From NCBI GenBank assembly GCA_963210315.1, contig OY723295.1:1094501-1158500 (forward strand): 64,000 nt of DNA. The letters are read 5' to 3'. Source of the stretch: Rhynchopus euleeides. Its lineage: Eukaryota > Euglenozoa > Diplonemea > Diplonemida > Diplonemidae. Every line of letters begins with the position of its first letter. Position 1 is the stretch's first letter. Position numbers and translations under genes: made by a program. This document shows, piece after piece, positions 10,942 to 23,427 of the stretch. The notes under the pieces are model-generated. The model saw nothing but the letters and a program-made list of their open reading frames with translations. It was not told where the DNA came from and searched no databases.

Positions 10942-12599
10942 ATGTCACGGACGGCAGTGGCCACCCAGCAGGCGAGCACGCTGAAGGAATGGGAGGCGTA
11001 TCTGGATAAGTATTTTGCACCGTCGTCTGAGCGGACCGTCGCAGACAAGTTCCCGACGCTGCATGAGATCAAGGCGGAGCGTGCGGACGTGCTGCGGGAC
11101 CTGCCTGACAATGCGCGCACCCTGGTGTCGACCTCTGAGTTTGACACTGCGTCTATCCCGATCATCGGTATTGGTGAGAGCTTCCGGTCGAAGCGGCCGA
11201 AGATTCATGAGTTCAACTACGTCAAGATGGGGCGGAACCCGCCCTCGAAGCGGGAGTCCTTCTTCAACAAGCAGGAGTCGATCGTGTTGGGGAAGAGGCG
11301 TGGCCTCCACGGCGACGAAATGAGTGTCATGTCGCAGTCCAGCTTTGGCAACGGCTCTACCACCAGCTCTGTGAAGCGGAGACGAGAAGCGAGTGGCTCG
11401 CCCTCCGTCGACCGGGGCTCCGTCACCCTGTCGCAGCGCTCCAACTCCGTCGCGCCTGTGGGCCCCGCAACCGGGCCAAGCATCTCCCACCACGCCGCTT
11501 CCCTCAAGATCAAAGAGGTGCGCGATCAGGCTGAGAGTCTGTTGCGGAACATCGAAACCGCTGACTGGGAAACCACCAAAAAGTACGCGTCACGGATTGT
11601 CAAGTACGTGCGTGGGCACAGGAGACTGTCGCAGAACAAGTTTGACAACACAGAAAAATATGCGTTTGACTGCGTACGCAACGAGTTCTCTGCGCATGCG
11701 CAGAAGGGGCAGGTTGCCGCAGCTCTTCGCAGGATCCGCGAGTCCCTCAGTAAACGCCTGCCGAAGCAGGTGTCGCACGCCACCATCCGTCCGATCATCA
11801 TTGTGCCGAGCACTGCGCACTCTGTGATCAACATCTACAACGCCAAGCTCCTCCTGGGCTCCGGGAAATGGATGGACCCGCTGCACGCTCGACAAAATCG
11901 CCAGGAGGTTCCGGCTGAGGGTGAGATCATGAAGGTGGACCGTGCGCGCTGCCCCTTCAACGAGTTCATCATCAAGGACTCTGCGTCGAAGATGTATGCA
12001 CCCCATGCCATGTTTCTCTGCGTGTTTGCTCCCTGTCTCTTGTGCTGTCTGCTGCCCCACCCTCCCCACCTGCCACAGCAAGCCGGAGGAGTGGGAATAC
12101 GTCTGCTGTGTCTTCGTGCAAGGCCCCAAGTGGCAGTTCGAAGGCTTCTACGGCAACACGAAGGATAAGGTCGAGCCGCGTGACATCCTCGAGTATGATT
12201 GATTCGCGCTGACAGGGGGGCAAGGAGAAAGCCGGAGAGCCGGCTCGCTGCCCCTGACTACCGCGCTGTGCATTTTCAGAAAGGGGGGGTAGGGAGAGGG
12301 GTTGGCACTGGCTATACACGGTGGGAGTACACCTTACCTGTCCTCAATAGCACTCCCGTACCCGACCGCCACAACGACACCACACCACCCCCCACAGCAA
12401 AATCGCGGGGTTCAACCTGCAGTACGATGACGAGGAGCTGCATGAAAACGTCCTCAAGTGGAACGTTATGAGCCTCCGCGTCTCCAAGACGATGAACCGC
12501 CGACACAAGGACATCAAAACCGTGGAGGACTTCTGGCGCAGCCTGCTCCTCCGGATGCCCTTCATCGACCGCTTCCGCCCCTTCTTCAGAGACGGGTAG
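10942..12599 (+). CDS. CDC73: CDC73/parafibromin, Paf1 complex subunit
   Basis: CDC73 is a core subunit of the Paf1 complex, which travels with RNA polymerase II and supports histone modification, elongation and 3'-end formation. Three exons: 10942-11993, 12079-12192, 12398-12599, with GTATGC and GTATGA donors, CCACAG acceptors and matching phase 2 at both junctions, giving 455 residues. The C-terminal CDC73 Ras-like domain is clear: RPIIIVPSTAHSVINIYNAK in exon 1, EEWEYVCCVFVQGPKWQF in exon 2, and KIAGFNLQYDDEELHENV with LKWNVMSLRVSK in exon 3. The N-terminal half is divergent, with a basic/Ser-rich linker (about residues 125-190). ATG 10942 is the first in-frame methionine; a further 5' exon is possible. 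It lies about 1.7 kb downstream of another mRNA 3'-end factor gene, probably by chance. Confidence 0.93.
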
Positions 12600-12832
12600 G
12601 AAGGGTTGGTCTGGGGGTCCGAGGGGCCGAGGGTGGCAGGAGACAGAACCGCCGCCGCCACCACCACCCCTCCCTCCCGACACCATGCAACTCAGCTCCT
12701 AGGGCACCCGGTGCAAGGCAGGGCCCCAGGGGGCCTTGCTGCGATACAGCACCACGGGGTAGGCGGGGGGGTGGGTTTTCGGGAACAACAAAAACGTTAA
12801 CAGTGCGCCTGGTGGGGCAGGGGGGGGGGGTA
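12600..12832. other. Short intergenic stretch, G-rich
   Basis: Between the CDC73 stop and the first foldback element. GC-rich, with poly-G runs and no recognisable gene. Confidence 0.5.
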
Positions 12833-13977
12833 GGGGGGGTCAAATGCCACCCTTTTACGTGGACAAACACGATTTTTCAAAAAACCGGCGCAGAGGCCCC
12901 AAAGCCCCCGTAAACCCTCCAAACCCCCCCAGATCGGTCCGGAAACCCATCGAACCCCACTTTTCCACCATTCCGGGCACCTCAGGTGCCCGAATTGGGG
13001 TACCTAAATTTTGTGCCACCGTTTGGTACCGTACAGTGCCACTGTGTGGGAGGTTGGAAAAGAAAATGCCCCGACACACCACATCTGAGGGTTGCAATGC
13101 ATGTTGCTTGCCAACCACGTCATCCGGTGGGTGTCAGGCGCTATGTAGGTGGCATTAGCCAGGTCTTCGATGTGTTCTGGCTTGTATATATACCTCCCTG
13201 CCACCATGCACCGGGAGGCTGCCTGTAGGTACGGAACAGTCCAGATGGTCGTGTGATTCCTGTGCAGCAGTGCTCCACAACCGGGATGTGTTGACAACGA
13301 CTGTTGCAACACGAGCTGTACATTCCGGGAACACATGAAGTGCGCTGTCGTGGTACCCATTGTGCCAGAATTGGTAGTTGCTGCGGTCTACTTTGCCTGG
13401 CCCAAGAGCACTGGTACTGAACGGTGCAATATGCGTGGCGAGGTGAATACAACGGAAGCGCGCAAAGTCAATACAGCTCTCGGATGGCGGGTGGTGGTGC
13501 CACTAGTGTGTGACGTTCACTCGAGGATACAACGCATCACAATGAATCAGCAACCGTGGACCGAGTACAATACGCTCTCTGTGGCTGGTGTGGGGGACAA
13601 AGGCAGTGCCTGTGCCGCAGGCAGGGAGGTATATATACAAGCCAGAACACATCGAAGACCTGGCTAATGCCACCTACATAGCGCCTGACACCCACCGGAT
13701 GACGTGGTTGGCAAGCAACATGCATTGCAACCCTCAGATGTGGTGTGTTGGGGCATTTTCTTTTCCAACCTCCCACAGTGGCACTGTACGGTACCAAACG
13801 GTGGCACAAAATTTAGGTACCCCAATTCGGGCACCTGAGGTGCCCGGAATGGTGGAAAAGTGGGGTTCGATGGGTTTCCGGACCGATCTGGGGGGGTTTG
13901 GAGGGTTTACGGGGGCTTTGGGGCCTCTGCGCCGGTTTTTTGAAAAATCGTGTTTGTCACCCCCATTTGACCCCCCC
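12833..13977. mobile_element. Foldback-type inverted-repeat element, copy 1
   Basis: 1,145 bp, starting GGGGGGGTCAAATG and ending CATTTGACCCCCCC, with TA on both outer sides. The arms (about 12833-13203 and 13621-13977) are inverted copies of one another over roughly 360 bp, leaving a unique centre of about 415 bp. The arms carry CGATTTTTCAAAAAACCGG near the ends and a TATATATAC segment at the inner borders. No transposase-like frame. A reverse-complement copy is at 16263-17409. Probably a non-autonomous TA-inserting element. Confidence 0.9.
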
Positions 13978-13979
13978 TA

Positions 13980-16260
13980 AGGGGGGGGGGGTTGTGCGTG
14001 CGATGGGGATAGGATGGGAGGAAGAGAGTGCGGATATCGTCAATTATTGTCTCCTGCTGCGTTTTGTTCTGGGCTCCTGTGTGGGGGTCTTTATCGCAGA
14101 CAAAAAAAAGCTTAAAAAAAGGGGGGGGTGTATGGGGGGGGGGGACTGCGTCGATTGCCCAGCTTTTCCATTCCTGGCGGGTGTGCGCAGTGTGGCGCTG
14201 CGGATGTACCCAACAGACACAACCACGAGGCAATCTCCCGAGCGAGGCTCCACCGAGGTTGTCTGTTCCAAGAGGAAGAGGGCCATGGGGGGTCAGGGGG
14301 TGGGGGTGGGGGTGTGTGGCTTAACACCCACCTCATCCACTTCGCCGTGGTGGTGGGGGGGGGGGGGTGGGTGGGTGGGTTTTCTGTGTTCAGAGAATGT
14401 GTGTGTGTGGGGGGGGGGGGAGACAGCCTTCCACCACCCCGCCCCCTTTCTTAAAGAATTCCCACCCACCCACCCCCCTGTCCCCCTTTCCCGCTGCTCT
14501 CTCTGTTTATCAGTGGGGGAGGCCTGAAATCATGTCACTTCATACGCGAAAAAAGAAACCATTTTACCTCCCTCCTTACCTCCCTGCCTCGACAGACAGA
14601 CAAAAGAGGAACGCTGTCAGTTGGGGAGGGGGTGGGGGGTGGGTTGGGGAGCGGGGTGGGGTGGGGGGGAATCAAATTTACCTGCAACACTTTAACACAC
14701 CCCAACCGAACCGCAACAAGAAGAGGGTTGATCCCAAAGGGGGGGGGGTGGGGCAAACATCACCTTGGCAAGTGCGCCACTGCTGACTCTCTTTTTTGTG
14801 CCTTCCTGTCATCCTGTTATCATTGGCTACTCCCCCGCCACCCCCACCCCACCCCCCCTGAGCTTGTATATTCCTTCTTGCTCTCCATTCCCCCACCCTA
14901 CCCCACCCCCACCACCCCCTTCTGGAGTGCGTACACTTCAGAAAACAGCTTCCTCCCCTCCCCCCAACTCGAAGCCAAAGCGAAGGTGAGAGAGGGGGGG
15001 GGGGTGTGGGAAGTAACGACGAGGTTCGGCCATGCATTAGACGTCATCCCACGTGTTTCCGCTGCGCAGTTTTATTTTTATCCCGTTTTCTCTCTCTCTC
15101 TATTGCTACTGCAGACCCCTCTGGCACACTGTCCGTATCGGTTGTTTCCTGTACAGCTCAGGTCTGTCGTGCCGTTCTGGAAAGTCTTCACTGAGGAAGG
15201 TGGGGGAAGGGGTATGGGAGGAAGAGGGTCGAGAGTTGTGTGTGGGTGTGTGGAGGTGTGGTGTCGGTGTGGGGTAGGTATACGATTGCGCGCTCTCTCT
15301 CCCTCTGTGCCTAAAAAAAAAGGCTTGCGAAAGAGCAAAAAACAAAAAGGTAATATACGCCAGAATCACCCCGCTTTCTCCATCCTGCATTCATCTCTCT
15401 GCACCTCCCCTCCCCAACCCCCCATTTTCCCTGCTGCCGAAAAAAATCTTGAGACATTTCAATCAGGTCTGTGTATGGTACACCCGTCGTGATGAGGCGA
15501 AGCGAGATGGCGTGCGTTTTTCTTTTTGGCAAGGTGAAGGGGCATATGGCGGAGCGTTGCGGGCTCTCGAGCCGAATCTGGGATACTTTGGGGCCAGAAG
15601 AAGCACAGCAGATCCGTGGGCGGGGGTGGATGGGGTGTCTCTGTGTGTGTGTGTTGGCGTGAATCGCCCGGGATGGCGCGTCCGTAGCGATGCGTCTAGG
15701 TCCCGGTGCATTGTTTTCTCTATCCCTTTCTTTCTGTTGTTTACATCGTCCTCTGTTCCTCCCGGCCTGTTCAATCGGGGTGGGGGTGTGAGGGGATGTG
15801 AAGGAGTGCTTCTGCTTCTGCTGCTGCTGCTGCGAGTTAATATCCCACTTACACATCATGTGTGTGTCTATGCATATATCTGTGTGTTTGTGTTCAGCTG
15901 GCCCTGTGAAGGGGAGGAGGGTAGATCGTCCCCTTCACAGGGTTGAGCCCCATCCGCGTGGGAGAGGCAAGGGCGGACCCGCTGGCGTGCTACTCCCCCG
16001 AGGCCCCAGCCGAAGGAAGAGAGAGCCGAGTTTTGGTTCGGTCTTCAGAGTATGACACATATTCACCGATCCCTGCCGCCCCGTTCGCCCCCAATACCCT
16101 TTGCCGGTTATGCCATTTTATGATTCTTCTTCGTGCACGTTTATCTCGGAAAAAATACATCGCCTCCCCCACCCCCTCCCTCAACCAAAAGCCCGCCCCC
16201 CAACCCCCGTTTCACGTTAGCCAGCCTTGCATGTCTGCTGATCATGCCCCCCCCCCCCCC
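13980..16260. other. Intergenic between two foldback elements
   Basis: 2.3 kb bounded by inverted copies of the foldback element. Holds poly-G and poly-C tracts, A-rich patches and low-complexity open frames without homology. Slightly protein-like short frames occur around 15470-15640 but no gene model could be built. A strong hairpin is listed separately at 15902. Confidence 0.5.
15902..15942. other. Perfect 14-bp stem hairpin
   Basis: CCCTGTGAAGGGGA, a 13-base spacer (GGAGGGTAGATCG), then the exact reverse complement TCCCCTTCACAGGG. It stands alone in non-coding DNA, with no T-run after it. It could be a structured-RNA stem or a decayed palindromic element; function unknown. Confidence 0.6.
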
Positions 16261-16262
16261 TA

Positions 16263-17409
16263 GGGGGGGTCAAATGGGGGTGACAAACACGATTTTTCAA
16301 AAAACCGGCGCAGAGGCCCCAAAGCCCCCGTAAACCCTCCAAAACCCCCCAGATCGGTCCGGAAACCCATCGAACCCCACTTTTCCACCATTCCGGGCAC
16401 CTCAGGTGCCCGAATTGGGGTACCTAAATTTTGTGCCACCGTTTGGTACCGTACAGTGCCACTGTGTGGGAGGTTGGAAAAGAAAATGCCCCAACACACC
16501 ACATCTGAGGGTTGCAATGCATGTTGCTTGCCAACCACGTCATCCGGTGGGTGTCAGGCGCTATGTAGGTGGCATTAGCCAGGTCTTCGATGTGTTCTGG
16601 CTTGTATATATACCTCCCTGCCTGCGGCACAGGCACTGCCTTTGTCCCCCACACCAGCCACAGAGAGTGTATTGTACTCGGTCCACGGTTGCTGATTCAT
16701 TGTGATGTGTTGTATCCTCGAGTGAACGTCACACACTAGTGGCACCACCACCCGCCATCCGAGAGCTGTATTGACTTTGCGCGCTTCCGTTGTATTCACC
16801 TCGCCACGCATATTGCACCGTTCAGTACCAGTGCTCTTGGGCCAGGCAAAGTAGACCGCAGCAACTACCAATTCTGGCACAATGGGTACCACGACAGCGC
16901 ACTTCATGTGTTCCCGGAATGTACAGCTCGTGTTGCAACAGTCGTTGTCAACACATCCCGGTTGTGGAGCACTGCTGCACAGGAATCACACGACCATCTG
17001 GACTGTTCCGTACCTACAGGCAGCCTCCCGGTGCATGGTGGCAGGGAGGTATATATACAAGCCAGAACACATCGAAGACCTGGCTAATGCCACCTACATA
17101 GCGCCTGACACCCACCGGATGACGTGGTTGGCAAGCAACATGCATTGCAACCCTCAGATGTGGTGTGTTGGGGCATTTTCTTTTCCAACCTCCCACACAG
17201 TGGCACTGTACGGTACCAAACGGTGGCACAAAATTTAGGTACCCCAATTCGGGCACCTGAGGTGCCCGGAATGGTGGAAAAGTGGGGTTCGATGGGTTTC
17301 CGGACCGATCTGGGGGGGTTTGGAGGGTTTACGGGGGCTTTGGGGCCTCTGCGCCGGTTTTTTGAAAAATCGTGTTTGTCCACGTAAAAGGGTGGCATTT
17401 GACCCCCCC
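16263..17409. mobile_element. Foldback-type inverted-repeat element, copy 2 (inverted)
   Basis: 1,147 bp with the same GGGGGGGTCAAATG/CATTTGACCCCCCC ends and flanking TA as 12833-13977, but the unique centre reads as its reverse complement, so the two copies are in opposite orientation. Near-identical over the whole length, apart from small differences such as CACAG versus CACACAG in the right arm. Confidence 0.9.
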
Positions 17410-17411
17410 TA

Positions 17412-20400
17412 CCCCCCCCCCCCCCCCACCAACCACACACGCTTGGTGCTTCGCTATTTATCGGAGCGGGGCTCTCACCCGCGCCCTGCCGCCTGGATAG
17501 GGGGTGTTGATGTGTGCGTGGCCTCCCTTCTCTCACTCCCCTGACACTCATATCGCCCTTTCCATTCACATTCCGGTGCCTTGTGGCCCATCTGTGTGTG
17601 ATGGGGTGGACGGGGGAGGGGGGCAGGCCCAAGAGCGCTGGCGTGTTGCGCCCGACCCCCGCACCCGCGCCAGCCCGTCATGCGTTTTGCAGCTGGCACC
17701 TCTCCTGGATTCACGAACACTCAGACTGTCAAGGCTATATGCCGTGTCGCGCGCATTGATTGTGTGTGCATGTGTGTGTGTAAAACAGTGATTTTGTGTA
17801 TAGCGCGCGAGATGTTACACAGTGGTCTTTCGCGGGACTGCTGTTCGATGTCGGCTCGCTCACCCAGCATTTTTTGCCTGCCAGTTGCACAGAAGAATAC
17901 AAAATTTTGCTTTGCAGCACCTGAGGGGCGGGGCTGTGGCTGTGGCGGCGGCACTGCTCCAACAAGAACCCAGACAACCCAGAGACCATTCTGCCTTCTG
18001 TGTTTCCCCGCAGTGTGCCCTTTCTCTGTGTTGTGGGTGCCTCCGCCCGAAGAGCTTCCTCTGCTCCCCCTGCCTGCCACTCTGGATCTGCTGAGCAGAT
18101 CTTCCAACGAAGAAAAATGTGCAAATATGGAGCACTGCCTGCAGTACAGCCATCAGGGCCAAGACAACATTTTAGTATGTTATTTTACTCCGATGCCGAG
18201 TCGCGTATCCTGTTTTATTTTGAGTTTGAGCGTGCCTGAGAAAATAACGATCAGGCCTTGTCTGCTGTGTAATTTTCACTTACAATCCATCCGAATCATT
18301 CTTATCATTTATCCCGCATCCTTGATGTCTTACGAGATTACCCCAGTTGACCTACTTTTGATGTTCTTCGTGATTGAAAAAAATAACCCGCATTTATCAT
18401 TGTCATGTCAAGCCGCCACCAGAAGAGAGAGAAAAAAAATATTCCCGGTGGCGCTGCATTTCTCTTTAGCCTTTTCTTTTATTGTTTTTCCATTCCGCCC
18501 CTTCACATCCGAGGGGGACAATATGCACATCTATCCAAACTACCCAAAACGCTCCCCACCCCACTCACCCGTCATCATTATTGGTTTTCTAAAAAAAATC
18601 ATCTTCGGCTTTCCACGAGAAGGCTTGTTGTCCAAAATTTGGTTTTCTCGTTCTCCGTGCATCGTCGTCTGGCTGAGTCCCGGGCTTGACAGCAAGGTTT
18701 GGCGCATGAGTGGTAGGATGACCAATGCCATTGTGCTGTGGCCGGGATTTGCTACAGCTGGGGGAGGTTCCTGGTGTTCTGACAATAACGGGACTTTTGA
18801 GAATTCCAAAAATTCCGAAACATCGGGCGTCGCCGGCAGGCAAGTTTATTAGTTTGGCTGATCTGTGTGAGGTGAGGTGCATGGTGTGTCGGCGGGGCTT
18901 CGGAAAAAGTCTGCAAAGCCCCGCCCCCACCCAGACACCTACCCCCCAGGCACAGCCAGGCGATGCACCACGGATTGCATTCCCTCCCACCCCTTCTCCC
19001 CCCCTCCCTCCCCTAGAGTTGTTTTCCACCACTCCGCCACCCCTCACCCATCCCCATTCCATTCCCCATCCATTCACCACGATCCTTCAGTCGAATCAAA
19101 CCGAAAAACCAGGTGGGCATGCCAAGGCTGGCTAACGTGAATGCTGTGTTGTGTTGTGTGGCAAGTGGAGGTCACATCGAGAGCAGTGCGTTTGGTGTGC
19201 CAATCCACGATACGATTCACGTGTAGGGTGTAGTGGAGGTGTGTGGAGGAGGCCCTCCCGCGATTTCCCACTGCCACACACAAGATTACAAAGAATCGTT
19301 CAAAATTGTTCAAAACCGTCGACATGCCACCCTGAAGTGCCCCAAGGGTACAATGATGAATATCATCCCCGCGCGTGCATGCGCATCGTTGGGATTTTCG
19401 AAAATCATTCGGGGTGGTGAGAGTAGTTTCCCAATCCCTTCTATTCTAACCTGTCGGGTGGTCGCAAACGTCACAGGCTGTGTTGCTGCGAGAGCAGGGG
19501 TATCAGAAACGGTGCACCGCATACGCTGAATCGGCGGATGGGTGGCACCGCTGTCCACCATCGGGCAGTTTCGATTGCCGCTGCTTCGTTAGTGGAGTCG
19601 CACCAGTCAGGCTTTTGACTGGCTGGAAATAGGCAGCAACCACCGCCTTGCCGTTTTGTCGATGTATCCGAATCTCGAAGGGTAGCGGGGTTGGCAGGGG
19701 GTGTGAAGGAGGGGGGGGGGGGACCCGGCACACCACGGCAAACAATAAAGGGGGGGGGTCATGACCCGTCTGGACTGAATAACTGAGCATCAATACCAAG
19801 CATGCGTCCATTTTCTTCACCCCCCCCCCCCCCACCCACCGAACACACATCAAACGCGTCAACTCATACAAGGTGCTACAGGAATACAGCCCTTGTTGTG
19901 TTGTGGGGCTGTGGTCGGGGCCTGTCGAATTGGTATTTGCAACAGAAGCACTGGACACGACAACCACTCCCAACCTTTTGGAGTCATGGCCGGAGTTTCC
20001 GACACCCCCCCCCCCCACTCATGTATACCCGACACGATACCCGTCAATTGGAATTGAAGAAAGACCACACCCGGTCTCCCTCTCCCCCACCTTCACACCC
20101 CCGCCCCCCCCCCCCCCCCCCCCCATTTGAAGATCCCCTCCGAGCTTCCACAGTGGATTCAGCAGCCTATCAACGCCTCCCTCTGTGCACATGTATCCGG
20201 ACATATCTGAAGGATTATTCAACTCGCCTCCCCATCCCCCATCTCTCCACCACCACCACCACCCCCACCCCCCCCCCCCCCTCCCCCGATATCCTTTCTG
20301 GGTGTGGGGGGGTGTGTGAGGTGTGCGAAGGCGAGGAGGAGGAGATTGTGCCGAGAGCAGGGGGCGGGGGTGGGTGGGTGGGTGGGTAGGGCACTCGTTG

Positions 20401-23400
20401 CTTTCTCCACATCCCCGCCAATCACTTCTACATCCTACCTTTACCCCCCCCCCGCCCCCCTTTGCAGATAGGGGAAAACTATTCACGTGTCTTTTTTTGT
20501 GTGTTTTGTGTGTGTGTGTCATCAACCGAAAAAGTATATCGATGTCGAAAAATCCCTCCCCTCCCCCCCCCCCTTCCCTTCCCTCCTTCCCCCCAGACCC
20601 CCTCCCCCCGCCCCCCCCGACAGCGGCAAGGTCCTAAAGGTGAGGCTGTCGCAAAAAATAGGACAATCAGCAAACCGCCATTTTCTTCCTTCAGTTCCGT
20701 TGCGTTCTGTTCGTCCATTTTCTTCCAATTTTTCCGTCGAAACACACGAAACAACACGAAATAGTGGTGGGTTCGGAGAGTTCGGATGGAGCGGGGGTGG
20801 GGTGGGGTGGGGGAGTGGGGGGTGATTTTTTTGGGTCCTTGGCGTTTCGTGAGGTTGTGGGATGACCGAAGTCATTTTGTTCCGTCTACGCTGCACGTCA
20901 GGCTCTGTTTGTGTTTGCCGTTTGTTTTTTTTGTTGTTTTTCTGGACAGCAAAAAAAAAAAGAAAATGCAAAAAAAATGTTGAAGAAAAAGGTGAGAAAG
21001 TACAAGGCGAGTTAACCCGTGATGATGGCTGCATGTGACAAACGGTCCTAAAACCCACACCCCTTTCTGCAAGAGCGATCTGCATGGCAACTCGAATGCG
21101 CTGACATTGCCTTCCGCAGTGCACTGATCACAGCGGGCCCCACTGCACAAGCTTCAGCCGCACAACCCCATGGTTGTGCCACGCCTGACTCTCTCTCCCT
21201 CTCTCTCTCTCTACCGACCTACCTCTTTCTGCCAGATGGGTGGCAGCTGTATTTTCCAGACGAGACAGAATCCAGGCAACAGCAGATTTAACTGCTTCAT
21301 TTCACGGCGACTTTTTCTTCAGCGCGAGGGGGGTGAGGGGGAGAGGGAGGGATGGGGAGGTGGGGCCGCACGTGTGCCCGGTGGCGGTGTGTAGGTTGTG
21401 TTGCAGTGGGGGGGGGGGGGGGGCTGCCCTCCCCTGCAACCAGCCTGCCCGCGCAAACACATCCCTCCTGCGTGCCTGCCCTCCAGAGGTTGAGTGGGCT
21501 CGCGGTCTGCAATACAGCAGAAGCCTGGTTATGTGCTGATCCCTCGAGACGGAAGGTGTGTATCGCGGGTCAGTTTTGCTGGATGCTGCTTAAAAATAGG
21601 AGGTGGGGGGTGGCTGTGGGTGGGTGGGTGGTCAGAGAGAGAGAGAGAGCGAGCGAGTGCGTGTGTGCGTCTCTGTGTGTGTCTGATCGATCGAAAAACC
21701 AACCGAACTAAATTATTTTATGGCAAAAAAAATTAAAAGAAAACGAAACAGCAAACAGCACAAGCAGGCATCGGGACAACATCAGCAAAAAAAAGAGCAA
21801 ACCAAAAACAACTCCCCCCCCAGCCTATCTCTGGAGTGGCGAGGTGGTGGTCGGGAGGTGGTGATAATTAAAGAAAATCATCGAAGAGAGAAAAAAACAA
21901 CGGCGTTTCCTATTGGCAGGCACGGCAGAAAAAAATACAGCAAACAAACGCGGGGCCGGATGGTAGTGGGAGGCGGTGGAAGCGGAAGGGAGAAAGGGGG
22001 GGGGGGGTTTGAGCCATATCAGGTCTGCCAAACAGCCCTCTCTTGTGAGGCTTCTGCTTTATTTGCCGGTGCCAAAGCAATGAACAATGGCAAATCCGTG
22101 ATCGGAGGAGGAGAGGGAGGTGGGATGGTGGGGGGGGGGGTGGAGGATTTTTCGATACTGCAGTCACATCGCAAGAGAGAAGGCGTTTCAACCGGCCCAC
22201 CCCTTCTTTTCTGGGAGAGATGTTCACTGTACTGCGTTTTCAGGGTGGAAAAAAAAATGGCGTGCTTCGATGTTGCCAGGAAATCAAGCTGGATCCTGGC
22301 AGGGAGTTCAACCATGCCTGTCTTCACATCACAAAGCACAAAGTCCCCATGAGACAGACCAATGCCAGGGGGAATCACTCCAGCGAAACGGTGCAATCAG
22401 TGTCTGGGAAACCGCAATCGCACCTGTAGCAGGCATTGCCCAGCACGGCGTGCTGTTTACTTCATACCCCTTCATTGCACTGGATCCCCGCCGAGGCGCG
22501 AAATGCATCAACCCTTCAGACACAGGATGTCTGGGAGATTAGTTTTGCTGCGCGGGCCGAATGGGGGGAGGGGTGGAGGAAACAAGGAGGGGGGTGTGTG
22601 GGGGGTGCTTTAAGATAAAATCGTTCGTTCAAGATTACCGGGTGTAGGGTAAAAAAAATGAAGAGTTGTTCAAATCGTTCGAATCAGAGAAGTAACGACA
22701 AAAACAATGGGATCACAGGGCGTGTGATACGGAGCATCGCTACAAGATGCATAAGTCCGAACGGCAGACATGCGTGAAACCCCCCCTTCCCCTCCTCCCC
22801 CCCCCCCCGTCGGTGTAATTATAGTGCAGCATCCGCCTGCATTTCTTTGAGGAGTTTTGTATTCCATTTTTGGAGTATCCCCCCCCCCCCCATCCCCCCA
22901 CCACCCCTTCTTCGTTTGTCCATCGAGGCACATGCAAAAAAAAATTCAAAAAAAATCGCCGGAAAAAAATGTGGGGGAAAGGGCCCCACCGCTGATGCGC
23001 TTGAGGTGAGTACATCCCGCTATTCCGTGGAGTTGGCAGCCCCCCCACCCCACCCCCCCCACCCTCAATCCTCCCTCTACCCCACCACCCACCCACCCTT
23101 CCCCAACCCTCTGCCCTTTGCACATCGCCTCGCCGGTTGAGGTGTAAGGAGTGTAGCGAGATCTCCTGGAAGGAAGTGCTGACATACACCCCACCCCCAC
23201 CACCCCACCCGACCCTCCAGGAACCCCAGACGTTTCATACACACACAACACAACACACACACAGCTGGGGCCCTATTCCCAGCAACGCACGCTCCCCCCT
23301 CCCCCAACCCCCCCTCATCTGCCGTGCCCATCTCGCGCCTCTCATCCCGTCTTCTTTTCTCAGAATATCCTGCTCTCCAACCTCCAACCCACCCACCGCT

Positions 23401-23427
23401 CCCAACCACCCCCCGCCCTCCCCACCC
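17412..23427. other. Six kb without a supportable gene
   Basis: Runs of C and G of 10-20 nt, A/T tracts and simple repeats. The longest open frame (17680-18852, + strand, 390 codons) has no domain, compositional bias or homology I recognise and is probably chance. The motif TTGAACGATTTGAAC or its complement appears at 19294-19315 and 22665-22686. A protein-like minus-strand segment lies near 22270-22380 but is closed by a stop. Confidence 0.5.

Noticed and set aside
14632..15492. 286-codon + frame in the foldback-bounded interval
   Set aside because: Low-complexity Gly/Pro/Ser translation driven by homopolymers; no homology.
17680..18852. 390-codon + strand open frame
   Set aside because: No start context, domain, repeat or composition like the real genes; it spans varied AT- and GC-rich DNA. 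Probably a chance frame.
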